From contig NC_049914.1 in NCBI RefSeq assembly GCF_001411555.2, positions 14,090,798 through 14,154,797 of the forward strand: a DNA stretch of 64,000 nucleotides, given 5' to 3'. The notes under the pieces are model-generated. The model was not told where the DNA came from. It worked only from the letters and a program-made list of their open reading frames with translations, and made no database searches. Position 1 is the stretch's first letter. Each line of letters opens with the position of its first letter. Of this stretch, positions 37,439 to 50,040 are shown one piece after another. A program made the translations under genes and the position numbers. This DNA comes from Juglans regia. Taxonomy: Eukaryota > Streptophyta > Magnoliopsida > Fagales > Juglandaceae.

Positions 37439-38518
37439 CCTTAAAACAATCTCAATTGCTAATTACTTAATTTTATTTTAACTATCATATGTTAACTCCT
37501 CTTGTTTCTTTATTTTTATTTTAATTTACATAGTACTAATTATTTGTTGATTTTATGACATAATCATGGTATCGGTATAGTCTCTCTATATATACTGACA
37601 TATATATATATAAATGTTTGTACAAAAATATTATGGTTTCAATATTTAAACTAAAATGATCGTCGGAATAGAATTCAAAACCTTTATATAATTAGTTATA
37701 AGAAGACGGAATGAAATTGAATATATAATTTAAGGGTCAAACTTGTGGTCTTACCAAACTATATATAGCTAGCGACATCATGAGTATAGAATCATTTTCA
37801 CTTTATTGAAGAATAAGTGCTGGTTCACATATATCCTGCCTTGTAGTCAAGCCATTGCCAAACGCGTTTTTATTTTTTTAATTTAATGATCCAATCTTAA
37901 AGTAAAGTTCTCTTTAGAAATTTAAGCTTCCGGCCATTGCTTTAACCTCTTGGCAAATAGATGCGTACGTGATGCTCCAATATTGATAAATAAAAGGAGT
38001 TTTTCTATTCTCAATCCGGTATTTAGAATCTTTAGATCAGTACATGCACCATCCCCGGATGCCACCGTTTTTCATGTTCCTTGTTATGTATCATCGCAAG
38101 TCACCATATTCATGCCGGAAAACAATACTCCATAACTTTTAGTACTTCTTTGGTTAGTTTCTAGATCTTCTCTCAAAATTTTTTTTTTCCCTGTTTTTTT
38201 TTTGTAGTTTTTGAGGTAAAACCTAAAGGGACGTTTACATCTTCCACTCATACGATGTAGATTAATTTGGAGAATAACAGAGCTTACGAAGGCCCAGTAG
38301 CGCATATTTTCCTTTCTAATTAGTAGCCATCGATAAAGATTGAAATTTCAAGAAGGGAAATTAGAATCATTGGCTAAGGCATAAATAGTGTGAAAATGTG
38401 TGGAATTCTTGCAACTTTATTTTTTGAAGTCCAAAATCATTCTCATCAAGTTATCATCAGCTAGGATTAATGATCGATTTATTACATCAACTAGGTTGTT
38501 TTCCAAAGATGAGATCAA
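36756..38518. other. Intergenic sequence with (TA)n runs
   Basis: No gene found. (TA)n microsatellites lie at about 37087-37132 and 37406-37437. The frames at 36978-37160 and 37950-38135 are repeat-derived or random. Confidence 0.6.
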
Positions 38519-38850
38519 GGCCCGTTTAGAACTTGAGCTGAGTTAAGATGAGTTGAGTTCTTTATGAATAATAGTGAACTGAGATAGTGTAGTGAGGTTT
38601 GCCCACCTAAGATGTGTTTGAATGTTAAGATAGATTTAGATATATTTATGAAAAGTTGAAAAAGGTTGTGGGTTCCACGTGTAAAGAGGTGTTAAATTGA
38701 AAAAGGTTGTGGGTCACACATGAAAAAATGTTTTGAGTTGAGATGCGTTTAGTGATTTGAGAATTGAGTGTTTAGATGTTAGACTCAACTTATAATTAAA
38801 CTGAACTGAACTGAACTGATCTCAGTTCAGTCCAAGTTCTAAATGGGACC
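38519..38850. repeat. MITE with GGCCCGTTTAGAACTTG ends
   Basis: The left end GGCCCGTTTAGAACTTGAGC and the right end, read inverted, GGTCCCATTTAGAACTTGGA match closely. The inside has GAGTTGAGATG and TGAACTGAACTGA words. The TSD is not certain. Confidence 0.6.
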
Positions 38851-39159
38851 TAAGAAGAGACCACCCTGGAGGAGGATTATATATATATATATACAGTACA
38901 CAGCTACCAAATACATGCACGTGTGTGTATGTATACACACAGCTACCAAAAACTTGCAATGCATGTACACATTTAGTACTTGGGATCATTTGATGGTCAA
39001 GAATTAGCCACATCACCTCTTTCATGATTCGTTACAACGGCTATAATTGGACGATGATACTAATTAATGTCAGTTTTTTTTGGTAGTTAGATGGGGTGGT
39101 ATGTCCAAAATTAATAATTTACATTTTTATTAATTAAAGCGTAAATGATGTATTTACCT

Positions 39160-39828
39160 TAGGGGTGTAACCGGTCCGGTCCGGTCTGATTTTGGATAAA
39201 ATCTAGAACCGAACCGGTATGTACCGGTTTTGTAATTTTCAAAACCGATTACGCACCGGTTACGCTCCTAAACCGGTACTTCCGATTTTCTGATTTTTTT
39301 AAAATGTAAATTTTACAATTTGTCATTAAAACTTTTTTTATTAAAAAAAAAAACTGATTTAAAAAAAAACCGTTTTATACTTTTATTAATATATTAGACT
39401 ATATAATAGTATTAATATTAGACTATTGGAATAGTTATAAGTTATATATTAGTATTAGTTATAAACTTTTAGTGATTTATAAGTATTTACATTTTATATA
39501 ATAATTTATAAATTATAATAAGAAATTATTTCATATATAAATATATATAATTATATATATTATATATAAAAATTTCACATAAAAATTTATAATTATACAT
39601 TATATATAAAACTTATATATATTAATATTTAATATATATAAAATATTTTGTATAAAACTTATATATAAAAATATTATTTTTTATTTTTTTTAATCAACTG
39701 GTCCGGTCAAAATCCCAGAACCGGAACCGGCCGGTTTTTACATTTTAAAAATCGGTTCCAGATCGGTTCAAAACCAATCCGGTTCGGTCCAGTCCGGACC
39801 GGTTTTCCGGTTTGAGTTTACACCCATA
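39160..39828. mobile_element. hAT-type element with CCGGTCCGG repeats (copy 2, inverted)
   Basis: Termini are TAGGGGTGTAA (39160) and TTACACCCATA (39828, one mismatch), with a perfect 8-bp TSD ATTTACCT at 39152-39159 and 39829-39836. The inner sequence matches copy 1 in reverse complement, including the long TA-rich centre. Confidence 0.85.
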
Positions 39829-39961
39829 ATTTACCTTATTTGTCGTAAAAAGTCACAACTCGTAGCTAGCTATATCCTTTGTTGGATTTCCTATTCAAGA
39901 GGGCATGGAAAAACTCAAATAAAAACTCATGTCTTTTGATCTCACAGACAATCTTATTGTT

Positions 39962-40120
39962 AGGGATGTAACTGATCCGGTTTAATCCAGTTTTAGACAA
40001 ATTTTAGGACCAAACCGGTATATACCGATTTTGTATTTTCAAAAATCGATATTGCACCGATTATCCTCCTAAACTGGTACTTTCGATTTTATCGGTTCGG
40101 TCTGGTTTTCTAATATTTAA
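39962..40120. mobile_element. Degraded third copy of the hAT/CCGG family
   Basis: It starts TAGGGATGTAACTGATCCGG and continues with the AAACCGGTATATACCG and ATCGGTTCGGTCTGG words in the order of copy 2, but is more diverged. I could not find its right terminus or TSD; it may run on into the TA-rich sequence that follows. Confidence 0.6.
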
Positions 40121-41416
40121 TATATATTAAATCACTAATCTCTTATACTTATATATATATATTAATATATATAAATATTAGTAATATACTAATACTATTG
40201 GTATATAGTAATACTATTGGTATAGTACAATTACTATATGTTAGTGATAATATAGTGATTAATATACTAATGTATATTAGTATTACTAATATATTTATCA
40301 AAATGAATATGTTGAGAATTTATTTAGCCATAGAATGTAATTAATATATATTTTATATTTAAAACATATGATCAAATAAATGTTCATGTTTAAGACCAAA
40401 ATTTTATGTTGTAAATTATAATATAACATTATTTCATTTATAATTATAATTTATAAAAATTATATATAAAAATTAAAAAACTAACCCTAAACAGTATTAA
40501 TTAACAAATTAGAAGAAAATGAAACCAAACTTCCTCGAACGTCGTTCAAGATAAGTAACGTACCGCACAGTTTAAGAAATACTACTACCATTTAATTAAT
40601 TTACATAGATGTCTTTTTCTTTCGGCATAGATTTACATGCATGCATACTATATTTTGAACAATTCAACTTAGACTGATTCATGATCCAAAGCATTACGCA
40701 AGATAATATATATCCATGCATGCATATATGTTAGATGATATAATTACCGATCGATGTGTTCCATTTCCAGCTTGGTCCAAAATTTCAGCAGTAAGAAGTC
40801 GTGTACGTACGTGAAATTATCAGACAAAATATGCCATCACTCAACGTTGATCGATTAGGTCGGTTTTCATATTCATTGTCAAAGTGAAGATTTGGAAACG
40901 TGTTAATTATATATACTTGTTAATTATATAAGTGCTCTTGAATAAATCTATTATATATATATATATATATAAATATATCTAGTGTTATATATAATATATA
41001 GCATTATTTTTTAAAAATGTTATAATAGAACATGCTAGGTTTTATATATATATGGTAATGGTCTTTGGTAATTAAAATCTCTTTGACAAAGTTTGTGGGA
41101 CCAGCTTTGGACCGATTGCATTGTAATGATGGTGGAAAGTTTTACACTAGGGTAACTCTTAGGGTCGGGTGTACAAGTTCTACGCATTCTCTTTAGTATA
41201 AAGATGTATATTTGTGACTCATATGAAAAAACCTACTTTTTTATAGCATGCATCACTCTTTTTTAAAAGGAGTGCGCAAGATTTATATAAAGTATGAATT
41301 TATCTAGTATTTTCTTTCTTATCACAGGTCGAAACAAAATATTCCTATATGTTTGAATCTCAATTTGAGATTCTTTCTAGCTAATAGATGTTTAAGCTTG
41401 CATCTATTCTATTAAA

Positions 41417-41575
41417 TGTTCTTCTATGTACAAGCCAGTGTTATACACCATCCACATTACTTACATGATAAGATTTGATTTATAAATTTCAGATTTTAAG
41501 ATCTTCTCTTCCTAATTAAATTATGTCACGTAAGTGTTTTATTGGGTATATTATCCATACTGGCCTATAAATAGA
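41417..41575. repeat. Short MITE-like repeat, member 1
   Basis: The left end TTCTATGTACAAGCCAGTGT pairs imperfectly with the inverted right end TTCTATTTATAGGCCAGTAT. The neighbouring repeat at 41640 starts TTCTATTTATAAGCCAGTGT. Edges are approximate and the TSD was not fixed. Confidence 0.45.
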
Positions 41576-41639
41576 ATTTTCATTTCACATAAAGTACCAT
41601 TTGAGACGTGGAAAAAAATGTAGTCATCTTTAAAAGAAG

Positions 41640-41795
41640 GAAAATTCTATTTATAAGCCAGTGTGATAATACTTATATGACATAATTTGCTTTTGAAGAA
41701 AAATTTTAAAATTTGAATATTACAAATGTAATTTTATTATTTAAATAATGTGAATAGTATGATCTATATACCGATTTGAAGATAGAATAATTCTT
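41640..41795. repeat. Short MITE-like repeat, member 2
   Basis: It shares TTCTATTTATAAGCCAGTGT and ATGACATAATTTG words with member 1; the inverted right end is more diverged. Two close relatives only about 65 bases apart suggest local duplication or repeated insertion. Confidence 0.45.
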
Positions 41796-43054
41796 TTTGA
41801 GAAATTTTTTTTTCCTTCTCAAATAAAATATAATTTTTCTAGCATTTCCCATCCCATCTTAGCTTTCCGTATAGTCAATCCAACATCTTTAACGTTTCCC
41901 CTAAGACAATGCTAAAAAAGTCAAGGGTACAACACTTTTTCTTTTATTTTCATTTTGCTTCTTTTGATGTGGTCGTTTAGAGAGATGGTTAATTAAAGTG
42001 GTTAGTGAAAAACCGTGGAATGTGCATATATGATAGCTACTAGCTAGGATGAGCATGGATGTAACTTTCTTGCTTGACTCATTCAAAGTCTAATTTAGAA
42101 AGAGGAAAAAGCACAAAGAAACTAACAAAATCAATGTTCCTATTGCCCTAGTCTAAACGCTTTCCCTTTTTATTTTTTATTTTTTATATTTATTTTTTTG
42201 GCAACCCTTTCTTGTAAGCATTTGAAGCTTGCTTAATTACAAGTTAATATAGGAATTATAAAAGATCTCTTGAGTGGGTCTTTTGAAAGATAGCTCGAAT
42301 CGATGCAAGTGGTCATGATATGACTCATATCTGACTTTTTCTTTCGTCTTTAGAATTTGGACGTTCAATCTTAGTTTGTGAATTAAATTGATAAATTTTT
42401 CAATGATCAAAGTATATTTATTTCATTCTTCTTCTTCTTCTTTTTCAAAACCATAATATCCTATTTTTATTTAATGATACCGATCACTCTTTTGACGTAG
42501 AAATACCTAAAGCTTTAGGGTTAGAGGAAAATCCCAAAAGTTTTTTAAAATTTTAAGAACAATACTATCACAATTAGAATAAAAAGAGACAAGACTACAC
42601 TAGGAAATGAAAAACTAATCAAAACTGGATATATTACAAAGAAGAAGGAAACATGTTATCTATGACCCCCAACAAATTGTTGGGAAATATTTGGAATAAT
42701 AAATTATCTATGTGCAAACGCTTTGTAAACTAGAGAATATGAAAAATAGCAAGAAAAAATTAGAAATATAGAACCTGGTGTTGAGGCACGTTGTGATGGA
42801 CGTTTTTCTTAGAATAGATTTCGCCGCCTCCAAATTTAAACATGCACTAGGCTTTTTGACAGTCTACTCTCAAGATACAACAACATCGGATCCTATTAAT
42901 CTCCTTGTTGGTGCATACAAAAGGAGATCCTTAAACCTGATATAAAATAACCAAAACCCAAAAAAAAAAAAAAAAAAAAAGAGACAAAAGAAGAAGGAAT
43001 TGTTTATCAAATTTTGTAGAGAATTTTGAGTGAATAAATTTGGGAGTGGGGTTT

Positions 43055-43064
43055 CTTATTTATA
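43055..43064 (-). promoter_or_regulatory. TATA box of the copia LTR
   Basis: TATAAATAAG on the minus strand, just downstream of the five palindromic repeats. This order is that of a retrotransposon U3 promoter. Activity is inferred only. Confidence 0.5.
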
Positions 43065-43080
43065 GATAATGAAAGGACAA

Positions 43081-43236
43081 TTGTAAAAAGTCACAACTAG
43101 AATGAAATGACACTTGTGAAAAGTCACAACTTATTTAAATGAAATTATAGTTGTGAAAAGTCACAACATATAAATAAAATAGTACTTGTGAAAAGTCACA
43201 ACTAAAATAAATGAGTATTTTTTAAAAGTCACAACT
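43081..43236 (-). repeat. Five palindromic repeats upstream of the copia TATA box
   Basis: TTGTGAAAAGTCACAA or a close variant occurs with starts near 43081, 43114, 43151, 43186 and 43219, spaced 33-37 bases. Each unit is an imperfect palindrome, TTGTGA-N4-TCACAA. They sit in U3, directly upstream of the TATA box on the minus strand, where LTR enhancers are found. Confidence 0.8.
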
Positions 43237-43295
43237 TCTCAAATATTAGACAATACATTGAAAATGTTTCTAATTCACCAAAGGGCACAACCCTT

Positions 43296-43350
43296 TGTTT
43301 GGTTGGCAAGCGGTTAAGGCTCCTATCCCAAGAGGAATGCATTGGCTCAA
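43296..43350 (+). other. Weak tRNA/SINE-like box A and box B resemblance
   Basis: TTGGCAAGCGGTTAAGG resembles a box A and TTGGCTCAAGTTACC a poor box B, about 33 bases apart, inside the copia LTR. There is no cloverleaf I can fold, so this is at most a tRNA-derived relic. Confidence 0.2.
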
Positions 43351-43473
43351 GTTACCATGACACATTTTCATTTAAATCTAGACAACCGAACCGATACATT
43401 GAACAATGATAATGGTTTACATTATTTTTTACTTAACATGAAATATTTTAATCGTTTTTAAGTCTAAAAATCA

Positions 43474-44373
43474 ATAATCCCCCACCTGATTAAAATATTT
43501 TAAAAGACAGAATAGAACAAAATTTTCTTTGGGCTATGTACTATGCATCAATAGAGGTAGATTGTAGCTTTAAACGTCTACCTAGTGTTAGCATGTTTCC
43601 ATTTGAAAAATCTATGTTGAACCAAGTCTTGAACCATAATATTTTAACTTAGGCTTCTCCACACCACACACATAGTTCGGCATATATTAGGTTCCTTTCA
43701 AGGTCGTGCATAAAGGTCGTGCATCGTATCTTGGATCCATAAGCACTCTAAGGAATAACCCAATTACCATAGATAGTAGCCCCACAGCTACACTCACATA
43801 GGTGAGTCCTCCAAGGGTACCTGCAATTCAATACATCGCCTTAATCTTAGATTCATTTAAAACATTTCACTTTTCTTTTGTCATTGCATTTGTAACACTC
43901 ACATTCTAGGGATGGACATATAATAATATTTTATTAGTGCTATCTAGTCACTCAAATAGTTTGTTCTTCTTATTGAACGTTCTTCTTGGGATCTCCAATC
44001 AAGAAGGTTGGGTTGTCACTACCGGTGACCTAATTAATTGGCTTCAATCCCATCCCCCTTGATATGCATATAACCTTCGACTTTGTCAGTCCTTTCGCCA
44101 AAGGATCCTCTAGGTTATCTTCTGACTTATATATTCCAAAATTAGGTATTCATTCTTTATCAGATATCTTATCGTAAAATGCCTGAAACTCAGATGTTTC
44201 GAAACTCAAATGTTTCATTTTATGATTAAAGTGTTTATTATTACAAACACTTATCAGTCTAATTGTCACAAAGAACAAAAATAGCTAGCATTGGTTTTTT
44301 AACTAGTGGAATTTCTGATAATAAATTATTAAGTCACTATACCTCATGTCCAGTAGTATCCAAGACTATTAAT
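43474..44373 (-). other. Copia 3' region between RNase H and LTR
   Basis: Non-coding on inspection, apart from a few degraded pieces after the RNase H frame. It ends in the polypurine tract beside the LTR. Confidence 0.5.
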
Positions 44374-47300
44374 TCAGCCTCCATAGTATGTAGATCGTGA
44401 AATCACAGTTTGCTTGGAAGATCTCCAAGTCATAGATGCTTCACCGAGAGTGAAAATATATCCACTCGTTCCTTTACGATCTACTATGTCAGTTATCCAA
44501 CTAGTATCACTGTATGCTTCTAATACAATGGGATACCCAAAATAATGGATATCATATGTCATGGTTCCTCTAAAATATTTAAAAATTTTGTCCAATGCCT
44601 TTCAATGAGAATCATCGGGCCTACTAGTATATCTGCTAAGTCTATTCACAACATATGAAACATCAGGTGTAGTAGAATTAACAATATACATTAACGTACC
44701 AATAATCTGGAAATGTCTCAGTTGTGACACTGTTCTCCAAGATTCTTACTTAAATGCAAACAAGGGTGAAGAGGAGTACTAATAGGTTTACATTCAAATC
44801 TCTCAAAAATTTTAAGAATCTTTTCAATATAATGATATTGATTTATGCTAATATCATCACGAGATCTCATTAATTTAATACCAAGAATTACTTGTGTATC
44901 TCTCATGTCTTTCATGTCAAAATTCTTAAATAGAAAGCTTTGAACATCAAGAGCAATATCTATATTGGTACCAAATATGAGAATATCATCAACATAAAGA
45001 CATAGCATTACGCATGCACCATCAATTATTTGTGTATAAACACTTATCAGATTCATTTATCTTGAAATCATAAAATAAAATTATTTCATCAAATTTTTGA
45101 TGTCATTGTTTAGGGGTTTACTTTAAACCATAGAGAGATTTAATAAGTTTACAAACTTTTCTTTCCAGTCCTGGAACCACAAAACTCTTTGGTTGATCCA
45201 TGTATATCTCTTCTTCTAGATCGCCATTAAGAAATGCTTTACGTCTATTTAGTAGACTTCAAGTTTATAGATCGCTGTTAGAGCAATGAGAACCCAAATT
45301 GTTGTTATTCTAGTAACAAGTGAATAAGTATCAAAATAATCGATACCCTATCTTTGTGTAAAGCCATTTACAACTAGCCTAACTTTAAATTTATCAATAG
45401 TATCATCAAGTCTTAATTTCTTTTTAAAAATCAACTTTAATCCAATGGTTTTACATCCAGAAGAAAGATCAAAGTTCTAGGTGCCATTAGTCTTAAAAGA
45501 TTTTATCTCATTATTTACTGCTTCTTTCCAGAAAACAGAATCAATGGAAAGCATGGCATCCTTGAAAGTCAACAGGTCTTCTTCCATAGATTAAGTATAA
45601 AAATCATGTCCAAAATCATTTTCCTTTCTCACTCATTTTTCTCTTCCAAGTTTATTTTATAATCCAGATGCACTCTTAGGATTAGATATAATAGTAGGTT
45701 GACTACTGGGGAAATGAAAACTTACTGTAGGTAAAGATCTTTTTAATATTTTTTAAATGAAATAGATCTTCAAAGAATGTTGCATCCCTTGACTCTATGA
45801 TGGTGTTGAGATCAATACCTTGGACTTTTAATTTGATAATCAAAAACCTATATACAGAACTATGTCTAGCATACCTAATGAATAATGCATCTACTGTGTT
45901 GGGATCTAATTTTCTTTTCTTAATTTTTAGAACATTTACATTTGCAAGACAACCCCAAACTCTAAAGAAATCAATATTGGGTACTCTACTCTTCCAGAGT
46001 TCATACGGTATCTTGTCAAATCCCTTAAATGGTACTCAATTCAAGATAAAACAAGATACAAGAATTGCTTCCCCTACCATTTTTCCGATAGGACGAAACT
46101 AGAGAGTATGCATTTGACCATATCTACCAAGGTTCTATTTTTTCTTTCAGAAACACCATTGAATTGAAGAGAATATAGAGTGGTTTTCTCATGTATAATA
46201 TCATTCTCCTCACATTATTGAACCAATTGATTAGAGGAGTATTCACCTCCTCTATCAGACCTAATAATTTTAATCTTTCTCTCCAATTGATTTTCAACTT
46301 CAGTTTTATAGACGACAAATTTATTAAAAAATTCATCTTTTATTTTCATCAGGTAAACATAACAAAATTTGTACATATCATCTATAAAAGTAATGAAGTA
46401 TTTATTACCACCTTTCCTCTATCAGACCTAATAATTTTAATCTTTCTCTCCAATTGATTTTCAACTTCAGTTTTATAGACGACAAATTTATTAAAAAATT
46501 CATCTTTTATTTTCATCAGGTAAACATAACAAAATTTGTACATATCATCTATAAAAGTAATGAAGTATTTATTACCACCTTTAGATGAGACACCATTTAA
46601 ATAGCAACCATCACTATGAATTAATTTAAGTAGTGACAAGCTTCTTATAATAGATTTAAATAGCTTTTAGGTTGTTTTGATTGAACACATATTAAACATT
46701 TTTCATCCAAATCATTAAGAACTTTAGAAATAATCTCTAAATCCATCATTTTTTTAACATTATGATAATTAACATGGCATAATCTAGCATGTCATATTGA
46801 AGAGGAACATGTACAAAATACAAATTTATTATTAGAATCAAATTTTTCTACCACATTGTTTTGAATATTTTTTACAAATAAACCATCACTCACATAACCT
46901 TTCTCCACAACTGACTCATATTTAGTTACAATAACTTTATTAAATTGAAATAATAATGTGTAGCCTGCCCCACTAATAAAGATCCACTAATTAGGTTCCT
47001 CATCGCCTCTGGTACGTAAAACACTTCTTGTAAAGGAAGAGTATTTACAGATGTTAGTTTAAGTTCAAATTTTCCTACTCCAAATGCTTCTGGAGAGGTG
47101 TAGTTACCCATTATCACTTTCATGCCGTTTGTATCTTGATATGTTGAAAAAATATTGCGGTTAGAAGTGACATGTACGTTGGCTCCTGTGTCTACTATCC
47201 AATTAGTAGCACTACAAACCAAATAAACTTGAGGACTTATAGTTACATACCGTTCATTGATTCCAACGGAGTTAGTCTTGAAAAGCACCATATGAGTGTG

Positions 47301-47482
47301 TGAGTTAGGCGATCTTCGTTGTTCGTTGCCTTGGTTTTTCCTCTTCTTATAGCAATAATTTTTGGCCAAGTTACCCGGTTTATTACAATTAAAACAAATG
47401 GGTCTCTTATTATCTTCGTTGATATAGGACTTTGATAATTACAAAAAATGAAACAATTGAGAGTGAACACAAAGGTGCTCAA
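44374..47482 (-). pseudogene. Copia gag-pol remnants (zinc knuckle, protease, integrase, RT, RNase H)
   Basis: Zinc knuckle region near 47355-47400 (CFNCNKPGNLAKNYC, where the usual His is Asn and spacing is shifted). Protease with WIVDTGANVHVTSN (about 47160-47205). Integrase pieces at 46124-46640, duplicated. RT with [13 protein letters not shown] (about 45120-45160) and the catalytic YVDD (about 44980-44995). RNase H with YSDTSWITD..DRKGTSGY and ISRST (44374-44595), where the conserved acidic end after ISRST is altered. Frameshifts and stops separate all parts. Known enzyme roles: reverse transcription and integration of the element; no activity is expected. Confidence 0.85.
46249..46582. 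repeat. Perfect 167-bp tandem duplication inside the copia integrase
   Basis: Copies at 46249-46415 and 46416-46582 appear identical base for base, starting CCTCTATCAGACC and ending TTACCACCTTT. The length is not a multiple of three, so the duplication also shifts the frame. Confidence 0.92.
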
Positions 47483-50040
47483 AAGGTAAAAACATCTAGA
47501 ATGTTACTAAACAAGGGTGATGTGGAGCTCACATGCACCCCATGTGGAGTTGTGTGAGTCGCATGCACCAGTAGAAATGGTGATAGCCTTTGATAAAATG
47601 AGAGGAAGGGATTACATCATAATGGTGGTGGGACATGTGGGGATCTTAAGTTGGTTGACTAACAAACTAAGTAAAAAACTGAAAGCTTAATAATAGGACA
47701 AAGAAAACACAAAATTCTATTTGTGTAAAATGCTTCAAGATACCATCACATCTTTGTGGCATCTCGTTCCTCAATAAAGGACCTAGCGAGGATCCATAGT
47801 TCTAAAGGTGCAGCCAATAGGTCAACACTCAGGGTTTGGTTGGGATTTGGCGTGCCTCGTCTAGATAGAAGTGCACGTGTAAGGTGCAAAGGTCAAATCA
47901 CAGTGAAAAAGATAGAGGTACAATAGTCTAGATTGCATCATAAAATTAGGTAACATAATTTCTCATTAATTTTATCCTTAAAAATGCATGCAACCAACAA
48001 TACTTTATTCATCGCCTAAAGGAGGCAGACCAAATACATGTGGTCACCATTCTTAAAAGAATATATGCAACTCAAAATGTTACATGGCTTCTACAATGGG
48101 GACAAGTCATCGAACTCAAGGTTTGGGTAGATTCAGCTATTCCTCCTCAGGCATCACTCCTAGTTCTAACACTGCATCAGAGTCTATGGCTGAGAAGATG
48201 AAACCATAGGTAAGTTAGACAGTTATGACAAGATTGCCAATGAGAGATGATGCTCCTGAAAATGCAAGAAACAATTTCATGTAACATCGAAAAGACACAT
48301 ATGTATGCATGGTGAGGAATCATCCTTGCTGGCATAGATACAAGGATCCATAAACATGGCGAGGAATCAACCTCTTTGTGAAACACACACACACACACAC
48401 ACACATAAGTATGATAAGGATCACCCTCTGTGGAGTTACCCTCTAAGAAATGTAGTTAAAAGCATAATATTTATCAAGGCGAGGAATCACGATTTGCTCT
48501 AGTATGTAAAATTTGAAACACTAGTCACACAGCATCTCACAATTGTCTCATAAACATTCATCACATAGACATACATCGCCTGATGGCCAATAAGGGATGA
48601 GCCACTGTACCATTCAAAATCGGAGAATCTCTCATACCCGACCAACATGGTACAAGTCAACTCGCATATACCCCAACACAAGTCAACTCTCACACAAAGA
48701 TATACATGTTGCACCGGAGAAACGTCTACCTGGCCAATCAACTGTAAGATACTAACCCATGATACATCAATGGATTCTGCATCTCGACTATCAGGTGAGG
48801 CCAAACATGATACCTCTCCACCCCAATCATCATGGGGAATTCTCCTTCACGTGTAAAGATTGTGGCAACATCTCACATGAATGGTTCGAAGAAATTTCTG
48901 TCCTATGGTATGATGATTGACACATGTTTCTCACATAAAGATGTGATTTCTCACACATAAATATGTATAAATGAAAATAGTAAACACATTCAAAGTTTCA
49001 AAAATCAAGAAGTAAATATAAGGATAAACTTAATGACGAAAACTAGGCTTATTCATGATTAGAAATGAGAGAGGTTACATAATATGCATGTGCCTCTTAC
49101 ATACAACATTCACCCCACATTCTCCAGTACTGTCTTACAAGCTAACCTACCTCTCAACGTTAGGATCTCTACTTCACTGCGCCACTCCTTCCTTATTTCC
49201 TCTGAAGAATCTGGCTCTGTAAGATCTCAGGTGTTTAAGATCTCAAAAGTGAGATTTTGTCCCATATCCAACTCCATTTTATAGGGTAGGACTGTCAGAC
49301 GTCCTTCTGACATACTTCTAACTCCATGTATGCTTGGATAGTAGTTCTTAAGTCTCAATTGTCATATTGCAAGATGATAGAGACAGATGACTAGGGCATG
49401 GTCCACTCCTCCTAACAACCTACCAACTCCTAAGTCTTTCCTTGAATGAGGGTCCTCCACGTGGCATTGGGTCTCATACCTTTGGGTTCAGGTGATATGT
49501 CCAGCTGTATCATAATCCCTTTTGCAGACCCACTCCAGACATGACCCTTTAGATGAAGTGTAGGTTTTTACGTATGACACTGCCACCCTTTTGAGCATTT
49601 CTGTGTTATTCCGGAAAGCTCCCATACCTGCCTCAATCTGTCTTAGACTGTTGCTTGGGTAGGGCGAGTAACTCTTATCTCATCAGAGCCATCGACCTCT
49701 TTAGCTCCTCATTCTTGCCTTCACAATAAGCAACTTTTATAGCTCGCCTACCATAAAGCGAGACACTCATCTCCACCTCGTGCTGGGATGTGTCTACCAG
49801 ACCTTCTACATGATGCTTGCTCGCCCACTTATTCGGCTAGCTGCACTCTGCAACACCTACAACTATTTTTTACCAAATCAATGGACTGTTCTTCATCTTT
49901 CTTTCCACTCAACTTCATTGATGGTCTATCCTCTTGTGCTGGCAGGGTCCTCACAATCTTGCATGTCTTGAATTGTTCAAGGAAGATCAATCTCTATTGA
50001 ACTTCAAACAACTAACCCTATGATGCTTCCAGAAAGGTAT
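47483..50040. repeat. Repeat-derived sequence, probably an old LTR, no gene
   Basis: GCGAGGAATCA(A/C) words recur (48359, 48479 and variants near 48310), a (CA)n run lies at 48388-48405, and a minus-strand LTR-like start TGTCATACG lies near 49580. Frames such as 48499-48804 (minus) and 49780-50000 do not resemble proteins. No pol remnant is seen. Confidence 0.35.

Larger units (their letters stand above)
39837..42677. other. Intergenic sequence with MITE-like repeats
   Basis: Apart from the degraded hAT copy, no gene is seen. A pair of similar short repeats lies at 41417-41575 and 41640-41795. (TA)n runs occur at about 40143-40162 and 40951-40972. The frame at 41901-42086 (minus) is unrecognised. 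Confidence 0.5.
42678..43473 (-). repeat. 3' LTR of the copia element
   Basis: It lies between the polypurine tract and ...CCAACA (minus strand), with TG..CA ends. The TATA box TATAAATAAG (43064-43055, minus) is preceded by five palindromic repeats. An A run (42959-42980) lies downstream. Only one LTR exists, so ends cannot be confirmed by comparison. Confidence 0.55.
42678..47482 (-). mobile_element. Decayed Ty1/copia retrotransposon lacking its 5' LTR
   Basis: The minus strand carries, from right to left, a degraded gag zinc knuckle, protease, integrase, reverse transcriptase and RNase H remnants, then a polypurine tract (GGTGGGGGAT, near 43475-43486) and a 3' LTR (42678-43473). No LTR is seen right of 47482, so the element is truncated at its 5' end. 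Frames are broken by several shifts and stops and by a 167-bp tandem duplication. The RT style suggests the Tork or Retrofit group; this is a tentative assignment. Confidence 0.82.

Noticed and set aside
43296..43350. Possible tRNA gene
   Set aside because: Only box-A-like and weak box-B-like words; no cloverleaf can be formed. Listed as a low-confidence relic only.
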